Assembly (NCBI RefSeq): GCF_020184175.1
Contig: NC_065532.1
Location: 23,932,001-23,996,000, forward strand
Direction: 5' to 3'
DNA length: 64,000 nucleotides
DNA from: Aphis gossypii
Taxonomy: Eukaryota; Arthropoda; Insecta; Hemiptera; Aphididae
Every line of letters begins with the position of its first letter. Position 1 is the stretch's first letter. Below the pieces are notes generated by a model. It saw only the letters and a program-made list of their open reading frames with translations, was not told where the DNA came from and searched no databases. The translations under genes and the position numbers were made by a program. Shown one piece after another: positions 39,401-46,819 of the stretch.

Positions 39401-40151
39401 ATTTTTAAATTACAATAACACTATAAATAAAACTCTGAAACTTATTTGATCTTAATGGCCTTTCACGTACAACGGGTTATAAATCATAATAACAATAAAA
39501 AAATTTGAGTGACTCCAAGTCGTCTAAGATTCGCAAAATCGAGCGACATTTAAAATAGTGGTTTTTGAAAATTGCAACATTACTTATGATGTATTTGAAT
39601 GAGATATAACTATGTATAGGTATAGTACATACCCTTAAAAATCTTGCATTCGCAAAACACAAAATAGTTTTTCTATACACTCCGCTCAAAGACGATAGGT
39701 ATGTACAATAAATTATTATCGACACGTTCGTACGCGGAACAAACCGTTGTCTGAATCGCTCATTTACAACTATTTACTGCAGTGTAATAATTATTATACA
39801 TTTACGTTTGTATCTACCACAATACTACCTATACCTATTACCTATGACATAATATAATAATAAGTAATAACTATGAATTATGGTGATCAATCGTTTATCA
39901 TAATGATTTTAGACACACGGGGATTGAAAGACCCGATACAAGTGGAGAACCTGCAAGACCAGGCACACGTCATGCTCGGTCAACACACCAGAAACCAGCA
40001 CCCCGGCCAGCCGGTCCGATTCGGCCGGCTGCTGTTGATGTTGCCACTGTTGAAAAACGTGCCGGCCGCCCGGATCGAGGCCATATTCTTTCAGCGGACC
40101 ATCGGCAACATACCAATGGAAAAAGTCTTGTGCGATATGTACAAGAACTAA
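12368..40151 (+). CDS. Hr51: Hr51 / unfulfilled, nuclear receptor of the NR2E3 (PNR) class, 8 coding exons
   Basis: Coding exons are 12368-12491, 18330-18624, 24262-24365, 28683-28797, 32783-32937, 37451-37689, 38133-38376 and 39913-40151. All have GT/AG borders and every phase agrees, giving 504 residues. Residues 1-104 are a variable N-terminus. The DNA-binding domain has finger 1 cysteines at 105, 108, 122 and 125 with P-box NGCSG, and finger 2 cysteines at 141, 148, 158 and 161 with the six-residue D-box spacing of NR2E3. VQNERQPRNTATIRPE follows, then a Pro/Ser/His hinge. The ligand-binding domain begins near VYETSARLLFMAVKWAKNLP, runs through LPFRDQVILLEECWSELF and TRGLKDPIQVENLQDQ, and ends in an AF-2 helix (MEKVLCDMYKN) almost like human NR2E3. 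In Drosophila, Hr51/unf acts in the nucleus of mushroom-body and clock neurons. The gene is complete, with no stop or frameshift. Confidence 0.95.
12711..13032. mobile_element. hAT-type MITE, 322 bp, with 8-bp target duplication
   Basis: The ends CAGCGGTTCTCAAAC and GTTTAAGAACCGCTG are inverted repeats. The flanks ATATAAAA (12703-12710 and 13033-13040) are identical. It has no coding capacity and lies in Hr51 intron 2. It is the same family as 5888-6214. Confidence 0.88.
13770..14130. promoter_or_regulatory. GC-rich island in Hr51 intron 2
   Basis: A CpG- and GC-rich block in otherwise AT-rich intron, including a GGTGGCGGTGGCGGCGGCCG tract. Open frames overlap on both strands (13721-14050 minus, 13782-14021 and 13831-14091 plus) but none resembles a known protein or has splice borders in frame. 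It could be an enhancer, an alternative promoter or an unannotated RNA exon. Confidence 0.3.
14131..15680. other. Hr51 intron 2, no recognised feature
   Basis: AT-rich sequence with homopolymer runs. I see no gene and no element with both ends. Confidence 0.4.
15690..15985. promoter_or_regulatory. second GC-rich island in Hr51 intron 2
   Basis: A CpG-rich block with a (GC)n run (CGCGCGCGCG near 15807), TGACGTC-like and CGGCCGG motifs, ending in a (TA)n tract at about 16005-16025. The small minus-strand frame at 15774-15956 looks like a composition effect. Confidence 0.3.
16303..16376. mobile_element. single end of a pogo/Tigger-like element
   Basis: CAGTGAAACCTACGGACAG is followed by repeated TCCGTT-AGACAG motifs, as at the termini of Tigger/pogo-like transposons. 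I could not find the other end, so it is either a fragment or a chance match. Confidence 0.35.
16400..18329. other. 3' part of Hr51 intron 2
   Basis: AT-rich, with no gene or element supported. The last 130 bases before exon 3 become GC-richer. Confidence 0.4.
18330..18624 (+). CDS. Hr51: Hr51 exon 3, first zinc finger
   Basis: The acceptor CATACAG ends at 18329 and the donor GTCAGT starts at 18625 (phase 2). The exon encodes an Ala/Ser/Thr/Gln-rich stretch and the first finger with CNGCSGFFKRSVRRKLIYR. Reading through the donor meets a stop within a few codons, so the splice is needed. Confidence 0.93.
18752..18797. repeat. imperfect 46-bp palindrome just inside Hr51 intron 3
   Basis: CGTATACCC (18752-18760) pairs with GGGTATACG (18789-18797), and inside it ATGTAAAAT pairs with ATTTTACAT. 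It starts about 130 bases after the first-finger exon, followed by further GTATAC repeats. Confidence 0.6.
18800..20930. other. Hr51 intron 3, no recognised feature
   Basis: AT-rich with TATA-type microsatellites around 20640-20820. The short frames seen are not supported by homology or splice sites. Confidence 0.4.
20940..21350. promoter_or_regulatory. GC-rich and pyrimidine-rich island in Hr51 intron 3
   Basis: CCGCCGCGGGCCGGCC near 21105 is followed by a CT-rich tract with repeated CTCTC (GAGAG on minus) at about 21145-21190. This looks like a GAGA-factor-type regulatory block; no gene is seen. Confidence 0.3.
22740..23225. promoter_or_regulatory. GC-richer island with long overlapping open frames in Hr51 intron 3
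   Basis: Two long frames overlap antiparallel here: minus 22807-23292 (161 codons) and plus 22886-23296 (136 codons). Neither translates to a family I know. A conserved non-coding block or a non-coding RNA exon fits better than a gene. Confidence 0.3.
24262..24365 (+). CDS. Hr51: Hr51 exon 4, second zinc finger
   Basis: The acceptor ATTATAG ends at 24261 and the donor GTAAGT starts at 24366 (phase 1). It encodes CQAGTGSCVVDKAHRNQCQ and then ACRLKKCLNMGMNKD, the second finger and the start of the C-terminal extension. Confidence 0.95.
24415..25092. mobile_element. 678-bp non-autonomous TIR element in Hr51 intron 4
   Basis: The left end GTTAGGATGTTGACG mirrors the right end CATCAACATCCTAAC (13 of the outer 15 bases pair). 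The inside is AT-rich with many GCATTTTT and TCATTTTT repeats near both ends. No target duplication is clear, so the superfamily stays open. It begins 50 bases after the second-finger exon. Confidence 0.65.
25093..26760. other. Hr51 intron 4, no recognised feature
   Basis: AT-rich with an (AAT)n run near 26020-26045. Nothing else is supported. Confidence 0.4.
26930..27680. promoter_or_regulatory. GC-richer island with GAGA cluster in Hr51 intron 4
   Basis: It contains GAGAGAGAGAG (27023-27033), a (TATG)n run near 27183-27200, a GCGCGCGCGC run near 27262 and a CCGGCCGATGAGG block near 27378. No protein-like frame is recognised. A regulatory role is inferred only from composition and position. 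Confidence 0.3.
27760..28682. other. 3' part of Hr51 intron 4
   Basis: AT-rich, no gene seen. Confidence 0.4.
28683..28797 (+). CDS. Hr51: Hr51 exon 5, C-terminal extension of the DBD
   Basis: The acceptor TATATAG ends at 28682 and the donor GTGAGC starts at 28798 (phase 2). It encodes AVQNERQPRNTATIRPENLA, then DMDHERVIREAAVAVGVFG, as in insect Hr51. Confidence 0.93.
29930..30330 (-). mobile_element. 3' end of a LINE (jockey-like), heavily 5'-truncated
   Basis: On minus from about 30325 the frame reads VQTFQSASLRMITCAPPYVS, then NHTLHSDLK and later IPGNPPRRLKRSWNLK and stop (near 30084). This is the C-terminal tail typical of jockey-type ORF2 proteins (an AP-Y--N--L--DL motif and RRLKR). 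About 150 bases of 3' UTR with AATAAA-like signals follow, then A/TA-rich sequence. It lies in Hr51 intron 5, antisense to the gene, and is too short to be active. Confidence 0.65.
30930..31400. repeat. partial copy of a dispersed repeat shared with about 61.0-61.77 kb
   Basis: Blocks such as TTTTTCCTATAATGATGCTT, CGAGTTTTCTCTATAGCT, TTGAAGGAAAA and TGCTGTACACAGACA recur in the same order near 61095-61710. No coding sequence is seen. It lies in Hr51 intron 5. Confidence 0.7.
31400..32760. other. rest of Hr51 intron 5
   Basis: AT-rich, no gene seen. TATATTATA-rich around 32570-32620. Confidence 0.4.
32783..32937 (+). CDS. Hr51: Hr51 exon 6, hinge
   Basis: The acceptor CTTTACAG ends at 32782 and the donor GTAAGA starts at 32938 (phase 1). 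It encodes PPVSVALALSPLRYHPNGP and a Pro/Ser/Thr/His/Asp-rich hinge. A second acceptor AG at 32766-32767 is 15 bases upstream and in frame, so a five-residue-longer form is possible; the short form keeps the family's FGPPVS. Confidence 0.85.
33108..33454. mobile_element. hAT-type MITE, 347 bp, in Hr51 intron 6
   Basis: The ends TAGGAGTCACCAACT and AGTTGGTGATCCCTA are inverted repeats. The flanks TTCTACAG (33100-33107) and CTCTACAG (33455-33462) differ at one base, an 8-bp hAT-style target duplication. Subterminal CGCGGTCCGGA and AACGGACCTCGA also mirror each other. It is GC-richer than the intron and has no coding capacity. Confidence 0.8.
33938..36890 (-). mobile_element. LINE retrotransposon, 5'-truncated, intact reverse transcriptase
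   Basis: It lies antisense inside Hr51 intron 6. Its coding frame spans 34244-36877. A 3' UTR leads into an (AAAT)n tail at about 33938-33960. The 5' junction lies near 36890, where the frame meets a stop. The clade looks like the jockey/CR1 group but is not certain. Confidence 0.85.
34244..36877 (-). CDS. LINE ORF2 protein: partial endonuclease plus full reverse transcriptase
   Basis: An uninterrupted frame of 877 codons. Residues about 35-40 (WIGDIN), 80-86 (SCIDHLF) and 102-104 (TDH) are the last three motifs of the apurinic-type endonuclease. The N-terminal half of that domain, with its first catalytic Asn and Glu motifs, is missing and the frame begins with GTG, so this copy is 5'-truncated. 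The reverse transcriptase follows: NSAPGPDGYTALF, NYRPISLVGIIAKILEK, QYGFRRNLGTEDAL, FLDLEKAFDS, VTQGTSLGPLLFLIYIN and the catalytic FADD at about 575-578. The C-terminal region is long and Lys/Asn-rich. Absence of stops over 2.6 kb suggests a recent insertion. It is not host coding sequence. Confidence 0.88.
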   Translation of the reverse strand: MSINTQVLIKTQSKNLLSELNTLLTSGVLENNCIWIGDINIDILELNTSLSTENYLNILSSNGFISQICTYTREVNETKSCIDHLFSRNVHLNTVVIKTSITDHYTIISSLIISPNNIKHNIDSRNNNTTSYINYNKVVQLLSINEWTGLFETSNPAAALNNFNGHILDTINNCIVSKHHMSTKNRKLKPWITNGLVISIKNRDKLNMKTKRDKTNLKLLNYYRAYRNKLTILIRKAKEQFYINKIETCKGNGREIWKVINELTSRKEISPKLPINDIIENKYPTSSPKDYLNIVNSYYATTGKRLVEKNFSNSVNNIQSNFGTKINNISNKKNIFKINTIGSNEVINILNKLNNNSAPGPDGYTALFIKQIGDNVIPPIVHIINCSIVNGIVPDELKMAKIVPIYKNGDKTDFLNYRPISLVGIIAKILEKIIKNQLLEYLESEKILFEGQYGFRRNLGTEDALIDLTNFLHNKRDNKKKILISFLDLEKAFDSISRKLLLHKLNELGFDTITLNWFSSYLSNRQQLTTIGSHYSDYCYVHDYGVTQGTSLGPLLFLIYINSIPASLLKGKLFMFADDIALVNTEENWSKLKEIVEIDLELVYNWMEKNLLSLNVNKSVCMPIVTNRSQLPVGVNFILHQCSANKTICNCKPLKMVQQFKYLGVIMDQELKWSEHIKFIKNKIRRLTSLFYKIRFLKESVVRQIYMALCNSLVLYGITCWGGASRTDIQSVYIAQKITIKVAYSLPPTYPSIDIFKNTNILSIYKLYIKQILIKAIQMQILNNTDIIDSRTGNNIKLPYISLSSTKSAPDYMAKTIFNNLGNDVKSLIKYECENQSNKTNEKNIINKNRIKNVITKIVNDLDENVCKNQLLKSIYV
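37451..37689 (+). CDS. Hr51: Hr51 exon 7, start of ligand-binding domain
   Basis: The acceptor GTTGTAG ends at 37450 and the donor GTGAGA starts at 37690 (phase 0). It encodes an acidic linker, a His-rich segment, then ENVYETSARLLFMAVKWAK and LPSFASLPFRDQ. Confidence 0.93.
37690..38132. other. Hr51 intron 7
   Basis: A short AT-rich intron with nothing further. Confidence 0.5.
38133..38376 (+). CDS. Hr51: Hr51 exon 8, middle of ligand-binding domain
   Basis: The acceptor TTATAG ends at 38132 and the donor GTAACG starts at 38377 (phase 1). It opens with VILLEECWSELFLLNAVQW and closes with FACMKAIVLFRA, both conserved in NR2E3. Confidence 0.93.
38632..38909. mobile_element. long-TIR MITE, 278 bp, Tc1/mariner-type, in Hr51 intron 8
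   Basis: The two ends are imperfect inverted repeats of about 80 bases: CTGACTATCTTAGTTAT and onward to ACATATTTGAATTCGT, AGTTTACTTGAAAA-GACTT, mirrored at the right end. TA dinucleotides flank both ends (38630-38631 and 38910-38911), the target duplication of Tc1/mariner elements. Less than 130 bases of AT-rich interior separate the arms. Confidence 0.8.
38912..39912. other. rest of Hr51 intron 8
   Basis: AT-rich, no supported gene. The small frames at 38946-39137 and 39477-39725 have no recognisable content. Confidence 0.4.
39913..40151 (+). CDS. Hr51: Hr51 last coding exon with AF-2 helix
   Basis: The acceptor ATTTTAG ends at 39912. It encodes DTRGLKDPIQVENLQDQAH and on to IGNIPMEKVLCDMYKN, stopping at TAA 40149-40151. 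It is GC-rich relative to its flanks, as expected for a constrained coding exon here. Confidence 0.95.
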
Positions 40152-40596
40152 TGACGCGGTCGACAACGGATAATAATCCAACACTCATGACATGATAATG
40201 TACAATGCGGTACTTACCTACGTCGTACACCGCGTTAACGCATATTACGCATAGCCGGTGTAGGTACTTAGTTTATTGACAGATACAGTGGTTTGCGTAA
40301 TAGGTATATAGAAGCAACTAAGCAAGTACGCGACTATAAACCTATTCCTATAATATGTAATACTATTAGGTAGGTACCTATGTATAGAATATAGTATGAA
40401 TACCTACCTACTGTGACATATTTCGTGGGACTGCTTTGTATAAAATATTATATTACATTTACTTTATGGTTGTGGTTTGGTCGTCACTCGGCACACTCAT
40501 ATACCTAGTTCGCTCTATCGTGTCCATAAACCTGCAATTCAACATGAAATAAGTAACGTACCTTCCAAATGGCCGATGGCTAACCTACCCGTATTT

Positions 40597-40602
40597 AATA
40601 AA
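40597..40602 (+). terminator. polyadenylation signal of Hr51
   Basis: AATAAA about 450 bases after the stop is followed at once by a GT-rich stretch (CGTGTGTAAGTGTGTTTA), the usual downstream element. Confidence 0.55.
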
Positions 40603-42970
40603 AACGTGTGTAAGTGTGTTTAGATTTCGAAAATTAATTTTTATTTTATTCTATGTAAAATTCTTTTGAACGCTTAAATTGTAGTATACCTAATAATTTC
40701 CACTTAACCATGAATAGATATCGTGATGATGTAATATTGGGCATTGGTGTAATGTGTGATCTATCGAGCTAATTTACAATATAATCTCCTGTACCTATAG
40801 CTTGAAAAACGTATGTAATATTAGAAAATAATTTTAATTTATAGGTCTAGCTATATACAACCTATCCGTCGGATCCCAAAAATTATTTCTATATATTTTT
40901 TTTTTTTCATAATTTTTATTTTTACTTATTTTAGTATTATAGAGCCCTCTTATTATTATACATGTATCAGTTTGAATTTTTAAATTTAATACATGCGAAA
41001 ACAAAAATATATTAGGATGTGCTTTATTGAATTGGGTATTAAGTTTCGAATGAAACAATTCGCAACTGTTTGTTGTTCGTTCGGAAGAAATAGACATTTT
41101 CATTTAATATGCGATAGCTATACATATATTATAGAATATGTTATGAGATTAAGACGTTTAGTATACTTGGAGAGTTCAAAGTTCAAGTTATATGTTCACG
41201 TAATGCTCTTAGACTACGAGTGTTGTAACTAGTGAATTGAAAATTAATTGTATATTAATTTAAGCCTTTTATATTTTGTTTTTATTAAAATAAATAATTT
41301 ACAAATATTAACCGGCGGAATCAATAGATTTTTCACAGGTAAAAAGGTAATTTCGGCGCAATCGATATACGCCCAATCAGAATTATGATAGATCACATGT
41401 AAGACCATAATTAATAATGATATACCTATTGGCTATTGGCTTATTGTACATGTTATGAGTTACCACTTTCGTATTTATATAGTAGCATAGCCGAGAAGGC
41501 TGAAACCCTTCCAAAACCATAACTATACAAGACTAATAAAACTTAGCTTAAAAGTTAAATTGTTATGATGTATGCGGGTTGCAACTAATTCTAAAATGTT
41601 AGACATATATCACTGCAGTTCTTTTTAAATCAAAGCACCGAAGCACCACTTACACATTTTAAAAATGTTCACTTAAAACGGTAGATAATGTTGGACCAAA
41701 TAACATTTTTAATAAAAAAAAAAAAAAACATATAGGTATGTACATTATGATTTATAGGTAACTATTTCTAGTTTAAGTGTTTTAATTAGGTTATGATTTA
41801 ACCTAAATAATTATGAAAACTTATGCATTTATTGCATAAAAAGTAAAATCGAATATAATTATAATTATTTATTATGTAAAATTATTCTTTTTATACTTGC
41901 TTTAATGATTATGGTTTAATTACTTTTATGAGAATGCCTGTGTTGCTTTAAATTAACAATAGGGTTATCAATTTCTCATGTGACCTTCTAAGAACCACTT
42001 ATTAGCCTTATAGGTACCAAAGTTGTAAAGGATTCTAATTAAGCCTTCCCAATACAAAAAATTATCAACCACCCTACTCACGAACACACACAACCAATAA
42101 GTACCAACTCAAAATCTTAGCAATGGCACAGCAAGGGATGATAGGTACCTACCTGGCTACCTATTAGTTATTACCAACCATTTATCAATGAGGACATTTT
42201 AAATTTGTTTTTCTATTTCTGCCATGTGATGTATATAGTATTCATGCCGTTTAATAAGTAAGATACACATTTAAGTATTTAACACAAACATTGAACATAT
42301 TTGACAATTACACAAATAAAATCTGTAGCTAATAAAGTCATTTTAGATCATTCAGTAAGCACAATAACTTCTTAATCCAAATTATTATTACTAAATTATT
42401 ATTATTATTGTATACAATGTTCACTGGAAATTATCTTTTGATAACATACCTAAAGACTAGTGCACAATAATGATCAATATATTTCATTCATATCACATTT
42501 CACTAATGTTATAAAATTATAAACATGCTACATAAACTATAAACACTGTTAAAATTAATTTTTTTTTAACCAGTAATTACAATTTTATGTTAACTGATTT
42601 GGTTTCACTTAGTTTAAGCTCACAGTCATAGTCTTCTATATGTATACTAAGTATAATTAATAATTATTCTTAAGCACAGTCGCACAGACACCTCTCTTTT
42701 GTTAAAATATCCAATGGTATAATTTATAAACTGTATGCTATAAATATTAACAACATTCTGAGTATGTAATATTAAAGTTTGTATTTAAATTCAGATTTGT
42801 TCCTAGACTCATAATATAGTAAATAATTATTACATTATAAGTTTTCCTAACTCGCTGTATTCAAGTTTTAAATATTACAACATTTTTGTTTTCAGACATA
42901 TTTCAATTAAGCTATAGAAAAAAATTTAACAATTTATTTAGTATATAACCTATTATATTATTATTAAGCT
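40603..42970. other. intergenic region between Hr51 and SAP30BP (tail-to-tail)
   Basis: AT-rich DNA between two converging genes. No gene, RNA or bounded element could be supported. Confidence 0.45.
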
Positions 42971-42981
42971 TTGTCGTTATT

Positions 42982-43031
42982 ATTGATGTTGTTATTGTTG
43001 TTGTTGTTGTTGTTGCTGCTGTTGCCATTGC
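42982..43031. repeat. (GTT)n trinucleotide microsatellite
   Basis: A run of GTT units with a few GAT, ATT and GCT variants, downstream of SAP30BP. Confidence 0.85.
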
Positions 43032-43517
43032 TATGTTTGGTGTATTTAATTATTTAATGCTTAAAATAATTGAGATATTACCATATGTTTAATGTTTACC
43101 TTTTAATTACTTTTATTTATTTATATTTGTCTTTTCTTCAATGATAAATTAATATTATAAAATATGTATAATTGTATTTATAATTATATTATGTATCATA
43201 AATTTAATATTTGAAGTTTGCTTTTAATGATAAAAATGTATTTTAATATTGTATAATAGGACATACACATAAGTAGAAATGTACAGTATTAACTATTAGG
43301 TTATATATTATGTTTGATTATATTAATATATGTGATCACAAATACAGATTTTTTTTATTGTATTGTATTGTATTACAAATACTAAATTTAATCATAATGA
43401 TAACTGGTTTGGATTTTATGTCTTATATTCAAAAATTAAAATACTTTTCAGAAAATAGTTTATTTACAATGTTACATATTAAGTTTTGAGTAGGTATGCT
43501 ATTTTTTTTTTCATTGA

Positions 43518-44361
43518 TTAATGAATATCTAATTTTTGTTTTTTTGGTAAAGAACCAAAAGCAGAGATAATTGTTCCCTTTGTACCTGTTACAGATGTAG
43601 TAAGATCCCATTTACTTTTCTTGTCTTCTTGTTTATGGGTACTTGAAACATTGACTGATGGAGTCTTTTTTGTACCAGACACAACTTCAACCTATAATTT
43701 AAATCAACAAAATTTTAAAACTATCTTAATTTCACAAGAATATAAAACTTACTTTAGTTTTTTCTTTTCTTTCTTTCTGTCTCTTCTCCATATCTTCTTT
43801 CTGCAAGCGACCCAATTCTTCGTAAAACGATTCTTTGCCCCATCTTAAAGGATCATATAAATGAGGTGGATAATTTGTTCCCAATTCATTAATATTACAA
43901 AACTGTAAAAGTTTTTCATATATGCTGGGATTTCGAAAATCTTTTCTTTTTTGAATCAAAAAATTCATGTCCATGCCATCTTTTTCCATTTTTTCATGTA
44001 ATCGCGTAATTTTATCTTGTAATTCTTTGGAGCATCTACCATGTGGTTCTGGTGGTAAAATATCTTCTTCATCATCTACATCTGAACGTCGGTCAATTTC
44101 TTCATCTGACATAACAATATCATGATCCTCAAAATATGATACAAGGTTAGTTTTTTTGTCATCTTCTGGGTTAGTCACGGCTGGAGCTGAATTTGGTATT
44201 TGTAATTGAGGACTCGGTATATGTTCTGACTTAGGTTCATTCGAAATAGACACTTCTTCACTATGTCTTCGTTGACTGGGTGTAGTGCCTTCATCTTCAG
44301 AGTCTGTATAATTAGCAGTTAATGATGCAAGAGCTGACATTTTTCATTTATTGAATTCTGA
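43518..44361 (-). CDS. SAP30BP: SAP30-binding protein (HCNGP family)
   Basis: There are two coding exons: 43753-44361 (ATG at 44340, 196 codons, donor GTAAGT) and 43518-43691 (57 codons and TAA), joined in phase 0 through a 61-base intron, giving 253 residues. The N-terminal half is acidic and Ser/Pro-rich. The HCNGP domain follows (about residues 97-195): PPEPHGRCSKELQDKI, then EKDGMDMNFLIQKRKDFRNP, SIYEKLLQFCNINELGTNYP and WGKESFYEEL. The C-terminus keeps KSKWD and GTIISAFGSLPKKQK, as in human SAP30BP. The family binds the SAP30 corepressor subunit and acts in the nucleus; it is also reported in splicing of short introns. A 5'-UTR intron is indicated by an acceptor (GTTTACAG) ending 21 bases before the ATG. 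A minus AATAAA at about 43354-43359 may be its poly(A) signal. Confidence 0.93.
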
Positions 44362-44597
44362 CTGTAAACAAAAAAATATTTTAAAATTAAATATTGCATC
44401 CTTTTAATAACTAGTAAACTCAGAATTAAGGTGATCACAGTGTTTGCTAGAACTAATCAAATGGAATTTATATAGGAAAGAGGATAGGAGATTCAAAAGA
44501 TTTTTATTCAATATTGTTACTCTAATCATTAGTCTAATTATAAAACCTCACATCTATATTTTTAATATTTTTCAGATATGCATAAAGAATCTAGTCT

Positions 44598-44657
44598 GAT
44601 AGATGCATAGACCTTATACTCAGTATACTCTGAGTATAAGGTCTATGGATAGATGCA
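44598..44657. repeat. perfect 18-bp-arm hairpin bracketed by a 10-bp direct repeat
   Basis: The left arm CATAGACCTTATACTCAG (44606-44623) is the exact reverse complement of 44630-44647, with a six-base loop TATACT. GATAGATGCA occurs at 44598-44607 and again at 44648-44657. It looks like a tiny palindromic insertion with a target duplication, or a replication-slippage product. It lies in the probable 5' intron or upstream region of SAP30BP. Confidence 0.85.
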
Positions 44658-44659
44658 AT

Positions 44660-46480
44660 CACAAACACAAAAATGATACATTTGGTACAATTTTTGAACT
44701 AAGATATTTTATATAAATCTACCTATGTATTTACATAATATACATTTTCATGATTCAAATAAATATAAACTTATGATTAATAGATAAGTATGATAAAACT
44801 ACAAACATATAAACAATTATTGTTCATAAACTTCAACTACTGATTGTTTAGTTTACCAGTTCACCATTATATGAAGAAGCAGAGGTCCTAATGTCAATTT
44901 TAAATAGTACCGCATAAAAATAAAATTTGAGATACCTAGGAGGTACCAGTAATCAGTAAATTGTCTATACTAAAATACAATTATATTATACACTCATATA
45001 TATGCGTCATAGAATCTTATAATTTGTAACTTATAATATTTTGAATAATATAAAATACTTTTACATGAATATTATACGTGTTAGGAGCGAGAAACTACAC
45101 AGTAATTTTAATTTGACAAATGCAGCTGTGCATGATTATAATCTAAAGGATTTAAGCGTAGTGACATAAATCATTTTCCATAAGATTGTAGGATCATCAA
45201 ACATATGCATACGTCCAAGGACTCATGTACTGTGGAAACACGACAATGTGTATTACCTGATTAGAAGGGATATGACCAGAATAGTGAGGAGAAGACCTAA
45301 ATAGGAAAGCCCAAGATAAGCTTTATCGAAATGTGGTTTATCAGAGTTAGAGTAAGTATCTTCACATCAATATAAATCAGAATTGTATTTATTGTACTGA
45401 AATATTATATAAAAAAAAAACTTAAATTATTTATATCCCAAACTATTGCACATCCATATACAGCCTTATACGGGTGACCAACGGAACCATGACGTTTTTT
45501 AAATTAACAGTAGGTATTTAATTATTTTTACTTAAAAATGTAATAATCAGTTGTTTATAATTATAAGCCAATTGAAAAATCTGTCAATTGCCAAAGATTA
45601 CGTTGAATTTATGGGTCCATCCTCCTGAATGTGATTAAAAACTGAAAACCGTCAGATTTCCGTAAGTTACCCTGTACATGAACTGCAACAGTATTATTGA
45701 TTGATAGAGTCAAGAATCATGAAATCTATGACAACGATTTAAAACTGAATCATCTGTCTTACCTGCTGAAAGATATCTGGAACCCGGATGATATTATAGT
45801 GTTGTTATTTTAATATTTTAAAAGATTGTATATAATGTATATCATAATCACTAATCTGTTAGTTTTTTTAATTGAATAATTGCATATTATTATCCTTCAA
45901 TTTTAATTTTTGAGTACAGATATAGATAATAAATAATAATGATAATAATATTATGTAAAATTCAAAATGTCAAAATATGTCACATACACGTATTATCATT
46001 GTTGTTATTATTATTACACAGCGCTCTCTAGGGGATGAATATAATTATTTCATGGCTTATCAGCATTCAGCAGATCAGCTATCGTTCACATAGCAGGCTG
46101 GCGTACTGCCGTACTAGTTCATTAATTCATTTGAACAATTGAACATTGAACTAATAAAGTAATAAAATATTCGTACTTCGTAGAAAATACTATAGTTCAA
46201 TTGAACGGTTACAATTTCATGCTGAGTGTATCATTATTTATCAAATCAAACAAAATAAATAATTGGTAAGGATTTGTAAAGCATTGTTTTCATTATAATT
46301 AAACACATAAATAAAATAAATGTGACTTCAGTTATTTAGTTATATTAGTAAATAAATTTTTATTTGTTTATTTATTTATTATTGTAATATCCAATTTAAG
46401 AGTATGTTAATGTCAGTCTGTCAGTGCACTATTTGTTTTCTCTGATCTCTCCGATCCACTCAAATCATACCAAATTGAAA
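44660..46480. other. upstream region of SAP30BP
   Basis: AT-rich. It should hold the non-coding first exon of SAP30BP, but I could not fix it. Around 45240-45360 and 45620-45780 the sequence is less AT-rich and may be old transposon debris; no frame is readable. Confidence 0.4.
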
Positions 46481-46486
46481 TTTTTA

Positions 46487-46813
46487 CAGTAGCACCCCTC
46501 TAATCCGTCACATTTGGACTGGGGGTATGATCGGAACGCAAAAAGGATGGATTATCAGAGTATACAGAAACATTAATGAAAAAACGAAATCAAATTTATT
46601 TATTAAATTATCTTAAATTGTATACATTTATTAAATTATTTATTACAAAATATTATGTGTAACACAAAACATTTGAATAAGAGTATTACATATATACATA
46701 CATTTTTGATACAAATACGCATATTTTTAAAGTATTCATATCTATAATACTATGGTTGGTTGGATCAACCGGAGTGACAGACTACTCGAGGGCGAATGAG
46801 AAGGGTTCTACTG
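46487..46813. mobile_element. pogo/Tigger-type MITE, 327 bp
   Basis: The left end CAGTAGCACCCCTCTAATCC mirrors the right end AGAAGGGTTCTACTG (TIR core CAGTAG-ACCC-TCT). TA flanks both ends (46485-46486 and 46814-46815), the target site of pogo-like transposons. No coding capacity. Confidence 0.82.
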
Positions 46814-46819
46814 TAAAAC

